Origin: Batkoa obscura
Taxonomy: Eukaryota; Entomophthoromycota; Entomophthoromycetes; Entomophthorales; Batkoaceae
DNA: 64,000 nt
NCBI GenBank assembly: GCA_030770535.1
Contig: JASVEC010000002.1
Location: forward strand, 2,294,001-2,358,000
Reading direction: 5' to 3'
Position numbers and translations under genes: made by a program. Numbering within the stretch: position 1 is the first letter of the stretch; each line of letters begins with the position of its first letter. The notes beneath the pieces were generated by a model, which was not told the origin of the DNA, did not search any database, and worked only from the letters and a program-made list of their open reading frames with translations. Below, piece by piece: positions 44,764 through 57,449 of the stretch.

Positions 44764-46372
44764 ATGAGTAGCAGTGCGAGTGAAAATAGTGTATCGAATG
44801 AACCTAGCAAACAATGGGAGTCTGACGATGATTCAAATAAAAATAGGAATTGTGATCATTTTGATCAATATGACATTGAAAAAGATGAAAAGCAAGGTAA
44901 TGAAGAAAATATAGATGGAATAGAAAATACTGCTAGTGACTGTAAAAGATATGTAGTTAAAAACAAAACAAACGCGCTTGAGTTTTTAGATAATCAAGAG
45001 ATCACAAGCGTTTTTAAAAATGAAAAAGTTGAATTTGATTTGGTTAATAGCTTGTACAACGCCGAAAATGAGCATAGCCTTAGATTAGAAGAGTTAATTC
45101 ATCCTTGTTTTGATCGAAATGCTTATAATAGACTTCATGAAGTATACAAGCATAATGCCCTAGATGATTTCAAACAAGATAATATGACGAATGCTATGTC
45201 AGAGGGAATCAAACATGAGATTAAAATGTCTAATAATATAATAAAACAAGCAACAAATAGCAAAGAATCTGAAATTTTGGCGACTAGAAGGAATTCAAAC
45301 ATAAGTGAGTTCGAACTAATTAATCTGTCAAATTCAAATGAAAATAATAGTGACAGTTTAAATTTTACTAATACTGGAGAATTGGTTCTAGACCAGGAGC
45401 CTGAAAGTGATAATAGTAGTAAAAGTGAGAATGAAGTGTTAATACAAGGCATAGAATCTAACTCTAAAGAATTAATTGAAGAAGCGAAAAATGAGTTTGA
45501 AGATTACAAAATGCAACTAATTATTGAAGCAGCTTTAAGCGAACTCAAAAAAGACAACGAAGTTGATAAAAAGCTTACAGAGCAAGAGATTATCAGAGGT
45601 ATAGAGGAAGGCTTATTTGATAGGGAAGCTGGATATAGTGGTTTTAGTGAAGTTCAAGATGAGAGAGATTCTGAGGAATATATTTCAGGACAAGATGATG
45701 TTAATTTTATAGGAAAAGGACCAACTGAAAAGAATGATGGATGTAGTAGATTTTTCAAAACTCAAGATCGAGATGATGACAAAAGTGATAATGAAAGTGA
45801 CATTGAATGTGATAATTATTTCAACAACATTATTAATAACTACAATAAGAACAAGACCAAGTTTAATAAGATCAATGAAAGGATGAAAAGATTGAATAAT
45901 AGGACTCTAAAGTATGAAAATAAAATGGTCAAAATAGGATATAATAAGACAGATTATGAAACGTAATTTAATTATTTTTATAAATTAAGTAGCTAACGGT
46001 CTTAGTTGTTTCACTGGGCAAGAGTACGGAATGCATAGAGACAGGATAATTGACCCAAAAACTGGTAACTATTGCAACAAAAGACCATTTTGTCAAAGCG
46101 TTAACAACAGATTTACATATATTTGTAAAGATGACTCTGAGGCTGATGAAGTTGAGTATAAGCATCAACCTAGCTTATCAGCTGTATCTAAAAGGAAATT
46201 GGAGATAATGGAAGAATTGGAATTTCCTACCACTTCTGAGGATTGTACTGAAAAAGAGGTTGATGGCTCGAAAACCGGCGATGATAGTGATGGTAGCATA
46301 AATAAACCTAGATATGAAAGGAATGAAAGTAAAAAACATGAAGAATGGATTAGTGGTTCCAAGAGATTTTAG
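44764..46372 (+). CDS. Acidic, Asn/Ser/Glu-rich protein of unknown function
   Basis: Two exons (44764-45962, 46006-46372) joined by a 43-nt intron give 521 residues. The body is mostly disordered and acidic (ESDDDSNKN, ESDNSSKSENE, DDDKSDNESDIECDN), with one helical stretch EDYKMQLIIEAALSELKK followed by LTEQEIIRGIEEGLFD. The join across the intron reads YETCFTGQEYGMHRDR, then IIDPKTGNYCNKRPFCQSVN, a Cys-containing, more conserved-looking segment. The tail is charged. No known domain is recognised. Its layout (long acidic body, compact C-terminal segment) parallels the minus-strand neighbour at 41584-43410, but no clear sequence similarity between them is visible. Confidence 0.7.
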
Positions 46373-47299
46373 AGAATTATGTACTTATTTATGAGCTGAG
46401 ATGTTTTTTACTAGTTATTATTTAAGTAATTAAATATGTTTGATTTTAAATTGATTCAATAAACTTTATATGTTTATACCATACAACTTAGATTTGACTT
46501 TATTAATTTTATCCTTTTTGATGGATATAATCATATTTCATAAAGGTACAGCTAAGTCGTTATTATTATGATTCAAAAATAACTACTGAATATCGTTAAG
46601 TTTAAACTGTAACAATATATTACACTTAGTACACTGGGTTTATTATCTACATGAATTAAACATAACCTTTATTATTCTCTCAAATAGCTTCTAAGCACTT
46701 TTCCTCAACTTTAATTAGCAAAACTTGTCTAAACATTACAAATTTGCTTTTTGGAGATTAGACATTCTTCACATTAGTGTTTGTAAAATATTCACATGGG
46801 AGTGTCATTTTCGTATCAATCTTATCCACTTTTAAAGCAACGAAAAATTTAACAGTAGTGAAATCGTAAAACGGAAACATGGTTAAGCCACCCTTCCATC
46901 GAGACCACTTAGGATTTTTAACATTAGAATTTTTGTCTCTTATTATTCTATTTCTACTTTGCTTTAGTTTAGTATGTAATCTATTGAAGAACTTCTGGTT
47001 TATACTTACTAGTAAGTTTTATTTATAAAGATTGTCTTTTTAACATTTATCTTTAACTTTGAAGTACAACAAAATATTCACAAGTTCTATATTGATACCA
47101 AACAACCATCTTATTATTAAAATATCATGTAAAAAAACATACATTTTTGAGGAAATAGCTTGCAATATATAAAGTACTTTACTAATAAATGAGAGTACAA
47201 AAAAGTGGGACTATAAACTCATGACAAAAGTAGTGTAGAATAAGGGCTATATATTTTACCAAGCAGTGTAAATTGATAAGAGACTGTTGGAGTTTAGAC
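46373..47299. other. Intergenic, one degenerate MITE-like patch
   Basis: About 46796-46880 has ATGGGAGTGTCATTTTCGTA and a distant resemblance to the ~100-bp MITE. Otherwise nothing recognised. Confidence 0.35.
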
Positions 47300-48646
47300 T
47301 CAATGGCGTCCATGTTGGATTCTAATCCCATGTTTACCACCGCTAGATCCAGGACGAAGGGCATGGAGAAGACGCACAGTATAATCAAAGAGAGCTTCTT
47401 TAGCCATAAAAAGGAAAGCAGCGTTGAGAATACTTTGAAGGAGTTTAGACTGGATTCCTTTGTATAATCCACTTACACCTTCGTTTCTAATGATTTTACG
47501 CATGCCATCCCAGACAGATTCATAGCGTAAAGATTCATCAGTATTGGATTGTCTCAATTGCATACGAGATTTTATTACACTAAAAAAGGTTAATCAACAT
47601 GAAAATAGAATACCAAATTAACCACTTACATATAAGGATAAGTAATAAAAGTAGCAATAAGCTTTCCAATGGCACCTAAGAAAAAAAAGTCTAAGCTCCC
47701 AAGCTTGCGAAATTTTTCCAAAGCATTCTTAGATTGTTCAAATACAGTGTATTGAATAATAGGATTAGAAACTAAAATTAAAGCTGGTGTTACTCCTTGC
47801 CAAAGAGCCAATACACCGTCTTCCTCAATGATATTTTTGAAAGCTTGATAAGAAGAGATTTGCTTTTCTTTTTGCTTTGGAGAATCATCAGACTCCTCAA
47901 TACTCTGTTTACGAGTGGACATACGAGTCTAAATTAACAGCTTTAGTAAAACTTAACTAACAGATTAATACTAGTTTTACATTAACAACCCAGATTGGAT
48001 TAGTGATTAATACAGTAGCAGCACCTAAATCTAGTTTAGATAATAGTTCGAATAAATGAGTTAATGCTAACCTGCAACAGCACCAGAAACCATAGTTTCA
48101 AAAGTAGTAACTGTTTTTCTACGGTTGGCTTTTTCAAATCCAGCTTTGGTCCATTCATAAAAGTAATAATAGACAGCTAAGTAAATAGCAAATTTAGTCA
48201 AAGTTGAAATTTTGAAACTCAAAATTACCATTAGTAAGTGCAATTCCAAAAAGGGCAGAGTCAAGGCCACTAAATAAATTAGTTAGTTATAATTTGAGTT
48301 GTAAATCAGTTACGCATAAAGTCCATTAAGGCCTTCCTCTTTAAAGATCTTGGCAATTGCATCATAAGTACCCTAAACAACAAATTGATAAGCATTACTA
48401 CACTATTAGACATCAGTTATGATATTACTTTGTAAGGAGCTGAGCTACTCGAACGTTGGACTTGAAGTCTTTGACTTACAGTGTTTAGTGGGTAGGTAAG
48501 GAATAAAGAGATTATACCACCACCAGCACCTAATTACAAGAATAATGGTTAGTTACTTCATTTAATTGAGTTGATTGAGTAATAATGGGTAATAATTAAG
48601 CGCTAATGTTATTACCAGATAAAGCATGAACTAAATTTTCAGACAT
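47300..48646 (-). CDS. ANT1: Peroxisomal adenine nucleotide carrier (PMP47 / PMP34 / ANT1 type)
   Basis: A mitochondrial-carrier-family protein that brings ATP into peroxisomes in exchange for AMP/ADP, supporting fatty-acid activation. It is spread over about eight exons and starts MSENLVHALSGAGGGIISLF. Repeat 1 has the carrier signature TYPLNTVSQRLQVQ (PxxxxxxRxQ), repeat 2 TNPIWVVNTRMS (the PIWVVxTRM form typical of the PMP47 group), and repeat 3 the TYPY..VIKSRMQL form. The family feature YNGLxDxxxKIxxEEGxxGLYxG is seen in GTYDAIAKIFKEEGLNGLY. EGVSGLYKGIQSKLLQSILN is the last matrix helix and loop. A Ser/Lys-rich loop (RKQSIEESDDSPKQKEKQ) sits after repeat 2. Confidence 0.88.
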
Positions 48647-49451
48647 AGTTATTGCTAGTTACTAATAAAAAATATTATTATTATTTGAATACTCTTTTTT
48701 ATTAAAATTGATTTTTATTTAATACTAGAAATACAATAAAATATAATAATAAAATAAATCCAAGCTGACGTCACTTATTTGATGTGAAATGGCTTATAAT
48801 GAAGTCTAAGTTGGTACTCTATGATGTTATTTAGAGCTATTGATTGCTAAGATAGAGCCATGGATTAAATGTTGGAAGTTAGCTAAGTAAACAAGTTTAT
48901 TAAAGTAGGGTAGTCGTAAGCACTAAATATATTGTAATAAATCAAATGTATGGTATCTATTTAATCAGACAATGATTGACTTGAATCATATAAAAATAGG
49001 GGAGTATTTTATAGCAGTTGAGTAAAGTTTGAACAAGGGATGTTATCGTTGATTTTACTATTTGTTTATTTGATCCTTGAATGACGTAGAAATAAATAAG
49101 GGATAAAAAATTAGATATTTACCGGTTAGAAAAACGATTAGAGGGATTTAAAAAAGAATAAAAATAAAGATAAACATCTATTTTATAATTTATAGTTGTT
49201 CACTATTGTCTTAAACTATTATATGTTTTATTTTATTTTTACATCCGCATCATTGGATTAATGTCAGTCTGTTTTTTAGTGCCATTTCTGTTTCATTAGC
49301 AACGTGAAAATTAAAGCAAATTTCTTATCTTCCTAATATAGTTAGAAAAGTCAATTATGATTATTTATTCTCACCTTAAAAGTTGTTAAATTTGAAAGTA
49401 ATTTGAAAAAAAATTAAATAAATTGCTGTTGTATAAATATTTTATAATTTA
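48647..49451. other. Intergenic with a CRE-like site
   Basis: Upstream region of the carrier gene; beyond the TGACGTCA site nothing is recognised. Confidence 0.5.
48766..48773. promoter_or_regulatory. ATF/CREB-type site upstream of the carrier gene
   Basis: The perfect palindrome TGACGTCA lies 120 bp upstream of the carrier start codon. A GC-containing 8-mer of this kind is rare by chance in such AT-rich sequence. Confidence 0.4.
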
Positions 49452-51811
49452 TTAGAGATCACCTAAGGAATATATTTGATTAAAATCCCTATCATAAATA
49501 TGTAAAATAGGTAATTTAAAATTAATTGGATGCCATTTTAACCAGCTCAAACTAAATTGAAAACAGTTATTTTCTTTAATAGGAGGTAATTGATAAATAG
49601 GTTTGTTAAATAAAAATAATTTACTATTATTTTTTAATAAACGTTGATAATAATAATCATTCAAATCTTTAGTTTTATCTTCTTTTAAAAAGGGTTGATG
49701 CAAACTAAAATACTTTTTTTTACTTAAAAAATAACTTTTTTTCCTTCTCCAATTACTATGATATCTCTTATTCATCTCTTTCTCTTCCATGTCTTCATTT
49801 AATACTGAGTTTGGTTCAAAACACACTGTGTTTTCATTAAATAATACAGGCTCATCTTTTACAAATATTGTTAGATTCCTTGTGCTGCTACCCTTATTAT
49901 ATATCATTATTTTTAACTTAATAGATTCGCCCATTTTAACTTCGTTTGGGTTTAGATCTAGTGAAATTAAAACGTTATCATTTATATAGTTGGTTAGGCT
50001 TAATTGGTTTGGTGAATTTGGTAGATTGGGTAGGATATCATTTGGAGGCAATATAATACTATTATTGTGACTATGATTATTATTATTAAGTAGTAAGCTA
50101 TTGTTATTATTATTTAACGGGTTATTGTTGCTATTAATTAGATAAAAGTGATTGTTACTAATGTTACTATTTGATGAAGTGTTTAAATAATCAGCTATAT
50201 TTTTTGGCAATCTACTTATTATTGAAGCATTTGAAGAAGTCACTGGCTTTGAACTAGTAGATGATATCGTAATTTCTGAAGAAGTGTTTGAAGAATGAGG
50301 GTAATGATTAATTACTTTGCTATTATTATTTGTATTACTAGTGTCATTATTGATGATACTATTAATTAATTTTACTTTTGAACTATTATTAACAACACTG
50401 TTATTAATATCTAACCTTAACTTATATTTTATCTGTAGTGGCTTGTTATTCCATTGATAATTTGATACACACAACTCTACTTCAACCTCATGTGAGTTAT
50501 TACCAAAATTATTTGTGAATAAATTAAAAGATTCATTGTCATTGTTATTATTTAATATACTGCTATCACTATTAATGATATTACTATTACTGTTTACTGT
50601 TAAATTATAATTATAAATTATATTAAACTCTTCTTTATTGTTTAACCTAAGGGGTAAATTTAGATTTGCATTATTAAACTGCCCATGGTTTGATTTTAAT
50701 TTGATATTTCTTATTAATATCTCATTCTTATTACTTTTGAATATATTTTTTATATTTAATTTAATCAGATACTCGTTATTATTCAATTTGTAGCTTGTTG
50801 CTAAATCTAGTTTTAGTTGAGGTTTGACTATTATATTGATTTTAGTATAAATTCCTGGTATTAAGTAATATTGGTTTAATATATTCTCATAATTTAGCAT
50901 ACCAAATAGTATACCATTATCGTAATAATTATTTGTATTTGAATTGTATAGAGTTAAATTAGGTGTTGTTGGCGTTGAATTACTTGAACTTTGATAATTT
51001 AAAAAATAATTACTAGACAACCTCCATTGAAATTGATGCCTTCTACTTGGTACATTCGGTTTCCCTATTATCATTTCTAACTCCATGCTCAATGACTCTC
51101 TATTAAATATGTTTTTACTATTAATCCTAATACTAAATTTATATAAACAGGCCCATGTATCTTCACAAATAAAATACTCATGATAATTGCTACTCTGCTG
51201 AGGATTATAAATTAAAAATGTATTTTGATTAATTTTGTTTTTATTTCCGTTTATTAAGTCATCCTCATCTATAATATCAATATCTTTATTTAATGGTAAT
51301 ACTATAGCTTCTTCTGAACTATTTTCCAAGTTTAAACTCCAATGTGACAGTGTAGTTGAATTTTTACTGGTCCCATCTTTATCTTCATTCAAATCTTCAT
51401 CAATCTTTGAGGCCATGAAATGATATAGCTGTTCAAATTTATTTTTTATAAGAAATGATACATCTTCTGTAGGTATTATACTTTCTTTCTTTTTGATATT
51501 TAAAAATCCATTTGTTTTATTATCTTTGTTTTTATTTATTAAATTCTCATCAACGTTATATTGTTCTGAACTATGAATAATTAAAAATAGCATTACATTT
51601 TCACCTAAGTTACATATATTATTATAAGATTACTTCTCATTAGTATTAAGATTAAAATTTTACCATGAAAGAATTCCTTTCGAGTATTTATTGAATTATA
51701 TAGATGGGGCTCATTTAATAATTTTTCAGTATCTTGGGCTGTCCTTGGTATTATTAAGCTAATTTTACTTTTCTTCAAAAAGGATTTTGTTGGATCAATG
51801 CGTGTAGACAT
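49452..51811 (-). CDS. Putative TRAPP II subunit (Trs65 / TRAPPC14-like)
   Basis: Two exons (51664-51811, 49452-51604) give 766 residues. The N-terminus SKISLIIPRTAQDTEKLLNE, then NTRKEFFHGENVMLFLII, resembles the opening of Trs65/TRAPPC14 proteins, in which a short motif leads into a first beta-sandwich. Later segments look like Ig-type beta-sandwiches, notably SLDLNPNEVKMGESIKLKIM, then IYNKGSSTRNLTIFVKDEP. Two long Asn/Ser-rich inserts (around 50040-50400 and 50930-50990) separate the domains. The C-terminus PINFKLPILHIYDRDFNQIY ends the last strand pair. TRAPP II acts as a Rab11-type exchange factor at late Golgi membranes. The family assignment rests on domain layout and short motifs and is tentative. 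Confidence 0.55.
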
Positions 51812-52624
51812 TTTTTAATAAAATTTGACTTCTAGTTAGAATAAATAAACTAAAATTAATAAACAAAACAAAATTACTTTTAAAACTTTTAATATACAGA
51901 CAAATTCACTTCTAACTTTTTTAAAATAAGTTCTTAATTTTTTATTACTTGTTTACTATGCTTCTTGTTACAATTCAACTACCATTTATTGGTTCCAATT
52001 AGTTTACGCCGGGTTCCTCCATTTCTATTTTTAGAGCTGGGGAAATTGCTTTAACATTCAAATTCTTTTTTACTGCTAAAGTCTTCATTTTTACCCACTA
52101 CTTTTAACTGAATTTTTATTCAAATCTAAGTTACAATTTGCAGCTCTTATAACTCTTTTGCGACATTTTAGTAGTGATTTTTATAAATTTTTTATATTCC
52201 CAGTTTTTTAATATCCAGTTTCAACTTTGCGGCATAACTAACTACTTATTTGAGAATGAGATTTGTTATAAAATTTAACCAAAAGTCACAACAGGTGTAT
52301 TTTAATTATATGTTACTTTAGCAAAATTTGACATCAAACTTATTATGGGATAAAATTATATTCGTATATTTAAACTTTGTGATTGAATTCAATAAATTAG
52401 TCGAACTATGTACAAAACGAAAACTTTAAAATAAATCTTAAATTTATTATTTGTGATATAGGTAGGATGATAATAAAAGTTTCTTTAATATATAAACCTT
52501 CCATCATCACTATTATTTATTATAAAATTAGACTATTTCTTTAGCTATTAATCTAATCAGTTCCTTTCTATACAAATTAAATAGATTTGTGAAATTAAAA
52601 TCACTCGTTATGTTCTAGTGCATA

Positions 52625-52721
52625 GGGATGTTTTTTGGTTTCATCACTTTTTCCATTTTTGAGTGTTATTTAAATAGAAAGACTGTTAATAAAATTCTTA
52701 AACGAAAAATACACTCCCGCA
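52625..52721 (+). mobile_element. ~100-bp quasi-palindromic MITE, copy 14
   Basis: Left TA, GGGATGTTTTTTGG to ACTCCCGCA, centre GAGTGTTATTTAAA; somewhat diverged. Confidence 0.75.
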
Positions 52722-52982
52722 TTGTTCATTTAAATATGTTATTAGCCTTTTTTACATGAACTTAAAAATATAGAACCAAATACAATCTTTAAGCTCAGTT
52801 AAAAAAAGTCAATAACAAATTTGAATGAAGGTATCTGAAACGTAATGAACAATATAACAATGATAACAGTTGGAAAATTGCTATAAATAGTATTTAAATA
52901 AAAATGTTAATGATTATACTCTAAAGATTAGTAAAATGAAACAATCTACATTATTATACCTTATAGAATTTTAGAAAGCATA

Positions 52983-53082
52983 TGGGGATGTATTTTTGTG
53001 TTTAAGGATTTTACTAACAATTTTTCCACTAAATAGTGCTTGAAAAATGGAAAAAGTAATGAAGTTAAAAAAAACACTCCCA
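52983..53082 (-). mobile_element. ~100-bp quasi-palindromic MITE, copy 15
   Basis: TA-flanked, 100 bp, TGGGGATG to CACTCCCA, well preserved. Confidence 0.87.
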
Positions 53083-53544
53083 TATATATATAAATAAGCC
53101 ATTAGTAGTAGTATATCACTTAAACAGTGATGTACCACAAAAACCCAACTAGCTATTATATTGGAATACCCTTATACTAAGAAACTCGAGATATTCCTTT
53201 GATAGTCAAGTGCCAATTTTTAATGCTACTAGTAATTTGAATAGTATAACAAGTTTGTAAGTGAAGGTAATAGGTCTAATATCATATTTAGTTTGCAAAT
53301 AAAGGAATATTTTTTTATATGATTAGTGAGTTATTAAAGCTAGTATACTTATAGTCTTATATTAAAAGTTATATTGCTTAGAGTGATCATTTTAAAAAAC
53401 TAGTATATTTAACAAGTATGAATATACTTTAAATTATCAAAAGAAATAAAAAAGTAAAAATCTAACCATCGGTAAAGTTAGCTATATTGAACCTTGTTTT
53501 ATTTTTTGTTAAAGGGAGGTATGCGTTATTTATCAAAATACATA

Positions 53545-53640
53545 TGGGGATGTATTTTTCGTCTAAGAACTTTATTAACAGTCTTTCCATTCAAATAGTA
53601 CTCAAAAATGGAAAAAGTGATGAAATCAAAAAACACCTCA
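53545..53640 (-). mobile_element. ~100-bp quasi-palindromic MITE, copy 16
   Basis: TA-flanked, 96 bp, TGGGGATG to ACACCTCA, centre AATAGTACTC. Confidence 0.85.
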
Positions 53641-54137
53641 TATGATATAATGGAAATTGATTGAGATGTTAAAGTATAAAATAATTTTATAAGGATAAAC
53701 CACCTAATGCAAAACTTCAAGCCTAAAATGAATACTGCTTTATGTTTTGGGTTTATATTTAATATAATGATTTTAAAGTTAGAGCCACTCTGTGGCATAA
53801 TTAGATTTTACATTATTTTAAAAATATGATATGATATTTTTTACGGTGTAAATTTATATTAGCATAGTAGTTCTACTTTCAAGATAGCAACCCATAAATC
53901 AGTATTTGATTTCAATTCTTCAGATTTATATATCAAAGCTATATTTAAAATTGCATATTAAAATAAAGAGAATTTAAATTTAAAGAATTAGGCAATCTCT
54001 ATTAAAATACCATAATAAATGGTACTTAACGTTTAAGCTTTATTAAAATGTGGAGAAACTGATAAAAATTTTAATGTTTAAAATTAGTTAAGCTAGGATT
54101 CCATGTAAACTGAGTGAGACAGAAATAATAAATCCCG

Positions 54138-54199
54138 ATTGGTCAAAATAATTAAGAACAAACCGATTCATTGAGCCACGTAAAGCCTAGCTAGCCAAT
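54138..54199 (+). promoter_or_regulatory. Two CCAAT boxes upstream of the PP2A B subunit gene
   Basis: ATTGG at 54138-54142 and AGCCAATCA with CCAAT at 54195-54199, about 280-340 bp upstream of the ATG, in a stretch that is less AT-rich than its surroundings. Confidence 0.4.
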
Positions 54200-54476
54200 C
54201 AAAAATGAACTATAGGCTAGCATTTGCTGCTAACATCAAGTTTGGAGTAAAGTAAAGTAAATAAAGCAGCAAATTTGGTTATGACGATAATTATTAGTTA
54301 AAAGAAATTAATAACCTATTTTCTAAGTTTTAATTCGACTCTTAATGTAAATTCCTATTGCTTTATTTTTATTTAAATAATTTTTAATTGTGTCTTTTTA
54401 TACCTTTATTTGATCACAATCAATAGTTTACATCTTAATATAATATAATTAGTTGGCATAAATTTAAGTTGTCATA

Positions 54477-56123
54477 ATGGAAGAAGAAACTGGGTGGAAA
54501 TTTGCCCAATGCTTTGGGGACAAAGGTGATATTACAGATATTAGTGAAGGTAAGCCTTAATGATATTTTTTTTGTAGTTTGTCTCATCATACTGTTTTAT
54601 TTTAGCTGATATTATCTCAACAGTTGAGTTTGATCATACTGGTGATTATTTAGCAACTGGTGATAAAGGAGGAAGGGTCGTTTTATTCGATCGTAATGAA
54701 TCTGTAACTATTTATGCTTTTTTAAAATTATACGTTTGATAATAACTGCTGTTTGTTTAATTTAGAAACAAGGAGTTGAATATAAATTCTTTACAGAATT
54801 TCAGTCTCATGAACCTGAATTTGATTATCTGAAAAGTTTAGAAATAGAAGAAAAAATCAATAAAATAAAGTGGTGTCGTCGTACTAACACTTCGCATTTT
54901 CTTTTATCAACTAATGGTAACTTGTAACATTTTATTTTTATGAGTATTTGGTTTATTTTTATTATTTTAGATAAGACAATTAAACTTTGGAAAATTTTTG
55001 AAAAAAAGATTAAAGTTGTAGCTGAAAATAACTTAGGTGGGACAACGGCACCAAGAGCATTCAATCCAAAAGGATTGAAGCTTCCTAAATTAGTCCTTCA
55101 TGATCGTATGGTAGCTGCTTCACCTAGAAAAATTTATGCTAATGCCCACGCTTACCATATAAACTCAATTGCTGTTAACTCAGACGGAGAAACTTATATT
55201 TCTGCAGATGATTTACGTATCAATTTATGGAATTTAGGGATCTCTGATCGTAGTTTTAACATTGTTGATATCAAACCAACAAATATGGAAGAACTTACTG
55301 AAGTTATTACTGCTGCTGACTTTCATCCAAATCATTGTAATTTATTAATGTATAGTAGCAGTAAGGGAAATATTAAACTTTGTGATATGAGATCTGCAGC
55401 ATTATGTGACCAATATGCTCAAGGTAACATTAAATCTCATGTTTTTGTTGATTAAAATACTAATCATATTAAATTAGTATTTGAAGAAGAAGAAGATCCA
55501 GCAGATCGCTCCTTTTTTTCAGAAATTATTTCATCCATTTCTGATATTAGATTCAGTAATGATGGACGTTATATTCTATCAAGAGACTATCTTTCATTAA
55601 GAATTTGGGATATCAATATGGCAACTCGTCCTATCAAAACCATTAGCGTACATGATCATTTACGTAGTAAATTATGCGATTTGTATGAAAACGACTGTAT
55701 TTTCGATAAATTTGAGTGCATGTTTAGTGGTGATGGATCGTAACTTTAATTCCATTTTTTATTATAATCTTAATTATCCTCTTCTTTAGACAAGTGTTAG
55801 CTGGTTCCTATAGTAATGCGATTAATATATTTGATTTAAATAGTGATAAAGAAATACAAATTCCTGCAGACAAGAATGCATTTAAATCTAAAAGTGTAGG
55901 GCATGTAAGACGCCGTTCAGGACAAGGAAAAGGAGGGCGTGATGATTTGAATGTTCATACCATTGATTTTAATAAAAAAGTGCTCCATGCCTCTTGGCAT
56001 CCACATGAAAATACTGTTGCCGTAGCTGCTACTAATAATCTCTTTATTTTCTCAACGTAAGAATCTATTTTATTACATGCTTTACAATTAATCTAACTGT
56101 TTGATTTTAGTGAAGCAGCTTAG
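54477..56123 (+). CDS. CDC55: Protein phosphatase 2A regulatory subunit B (B55/Cdc55)
   Basis: B55 is the seven-blade WD-repeat subunit that directs PP2A to mitotic and other substrates. About eight exons join; the first starts [18 protein letters not shown] and the last four residues before the stop come from a short exon ending at 56123. Family landmarks in order: [147 protein letters not shown] and the C-terminal [17 protein letters not shown]. No truncation is seen. Confidence 0.96.
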
Positions 56124-57449
56124 TCTATTCAGGTTTATTATAGGATCCCCACTTTATAAAATGCTTTGGATATAATGCTTTTCGAACTGTAAATTAGTAA
56201 TGTTCATGGTATTAAACCCTTTAACTAGAAATCTGAATATTTTTTATTTTATAACTTCTAACTTTTGATTTTTTTAATACAAAATATACTGTTATAGATC
56301 AAAGTATTACAAGTTGAACAAAAAGTGTACATATTATTCGTTTACTTTAATTAAAATTATTTAATTTAAAAAGTATCAATAAATACTAATCATTTTATAT
56401 TATGAGGAATAAGTATAGAAAACAAACGAATTCTAAAGCAAGTTTGATGACTTTATTTCACATAATATAACATCAAATTAATAAGCGAAAGTAGGATAGT
56501 AAACGGTTTAATAATGAAGAATTATAGATAATAATAAAGTTTGATAATTTACTATCTATCATAAAATTTTAATTATTTTAATATGTACAAAAAGGTATTT
56601 AAGTTAGACCAAATAATGCAATATAAATAGTCTTGCATTAACTTTAATAACAATAAAAGATTCTAAAGGAAGATGGACCATTTATCATCTGCTTTATAGC
56701 TTCTTCATTTGGCTCATGCTACTCTTAAGTAGTCTACTACTCAGCTTTTTAGTAAGTGGAAACAACTGGGCAAACTTGCTCTATCCTTTGAAACTACAAA
56801 TTGAGATAATAATTTTTTATGATAAATTATATAATGACAATGAGATTGAGTACCATTATTTTATTTACCACAGTAAAGCTTCATACAAAATATGATTTAT
56901 AGCATTTTTGAAAGCTCAAGAATTTTATAGCAAATAATGAAATAAAAAGTAAAAAAACGAAAATCAAGAATTAAATTAGAAAGTAAAATCCAATCGTTTA
57001 CTAATAAATTAGAGAGTAATAAAGATATTAAAAACGAACTACAAATATTTAAGATAAGTTTTAAATAGACAGTAATACAACTATTTATTTGGTTTTATTT
57101 TTAATGAAAGCTGGTGTTTTCATAGAATAATATTAATATTTTAAAAATCAGCTTACGGGGATATCTTTTTTAGTTTCATTTGTTTGTTTTTTATACAGCT
57201 AAAAGTTGAACAATTTATTAGTAATATTATTAAACAAAAAAGGTGTTCATATACAGAAAATAGATATTGTTTTGCTATCTGGTCGAAATGATTATAATAA
57301 CTTTAGCATTAATAGTCATTTTAGTTAATAGTAGTAATCAATTTAGAATATTTTAAATGTAATAATGTTTTATTTATAAGTCTATAAGTATAGCAATGCT
57401 AAGAGAGAAAATCAGCCAGTAATAGGTAGTAAATAAAAATAACACCGTA
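56124..57449. other. Intergenic with one degenerate MITE
   Basis: Shared 3' region of the PP2A subunit gene and NOL8. Only the diverged MITE at about 57157-57250 is recognised. Confidence 0.5.
57157..57250 (+). mobile_element. ~100-bp quasi-palindromic MITE, copy 17 (degenerate)
   Basis: The ends CGGGGATATCTTTTTTAG and GGTGTTCATATA, plus TTTATTAGTAATATTATTAAAC, follow the family layout with much divergence. Confidence 0.45.

Larger units (their letters stand above)
51812..54476. other. Intergenic with three MITEs
   Basis: MITEs at 52625-52721, 52983-53082 and 53545-53640. A 90-codon open frame at 53526-53798 on the minus strand is partly made of MITE sequence and is not considered a gene. 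The last 350 bp include two CCAAT boxes of the PP2A subunit gene. Confidence 0.55.

Noticed and set aside
53526-53798. 90-codon minus-strand ORF
   Set aside because: Its end is MITE sequence and the rest shows no protein pattern.
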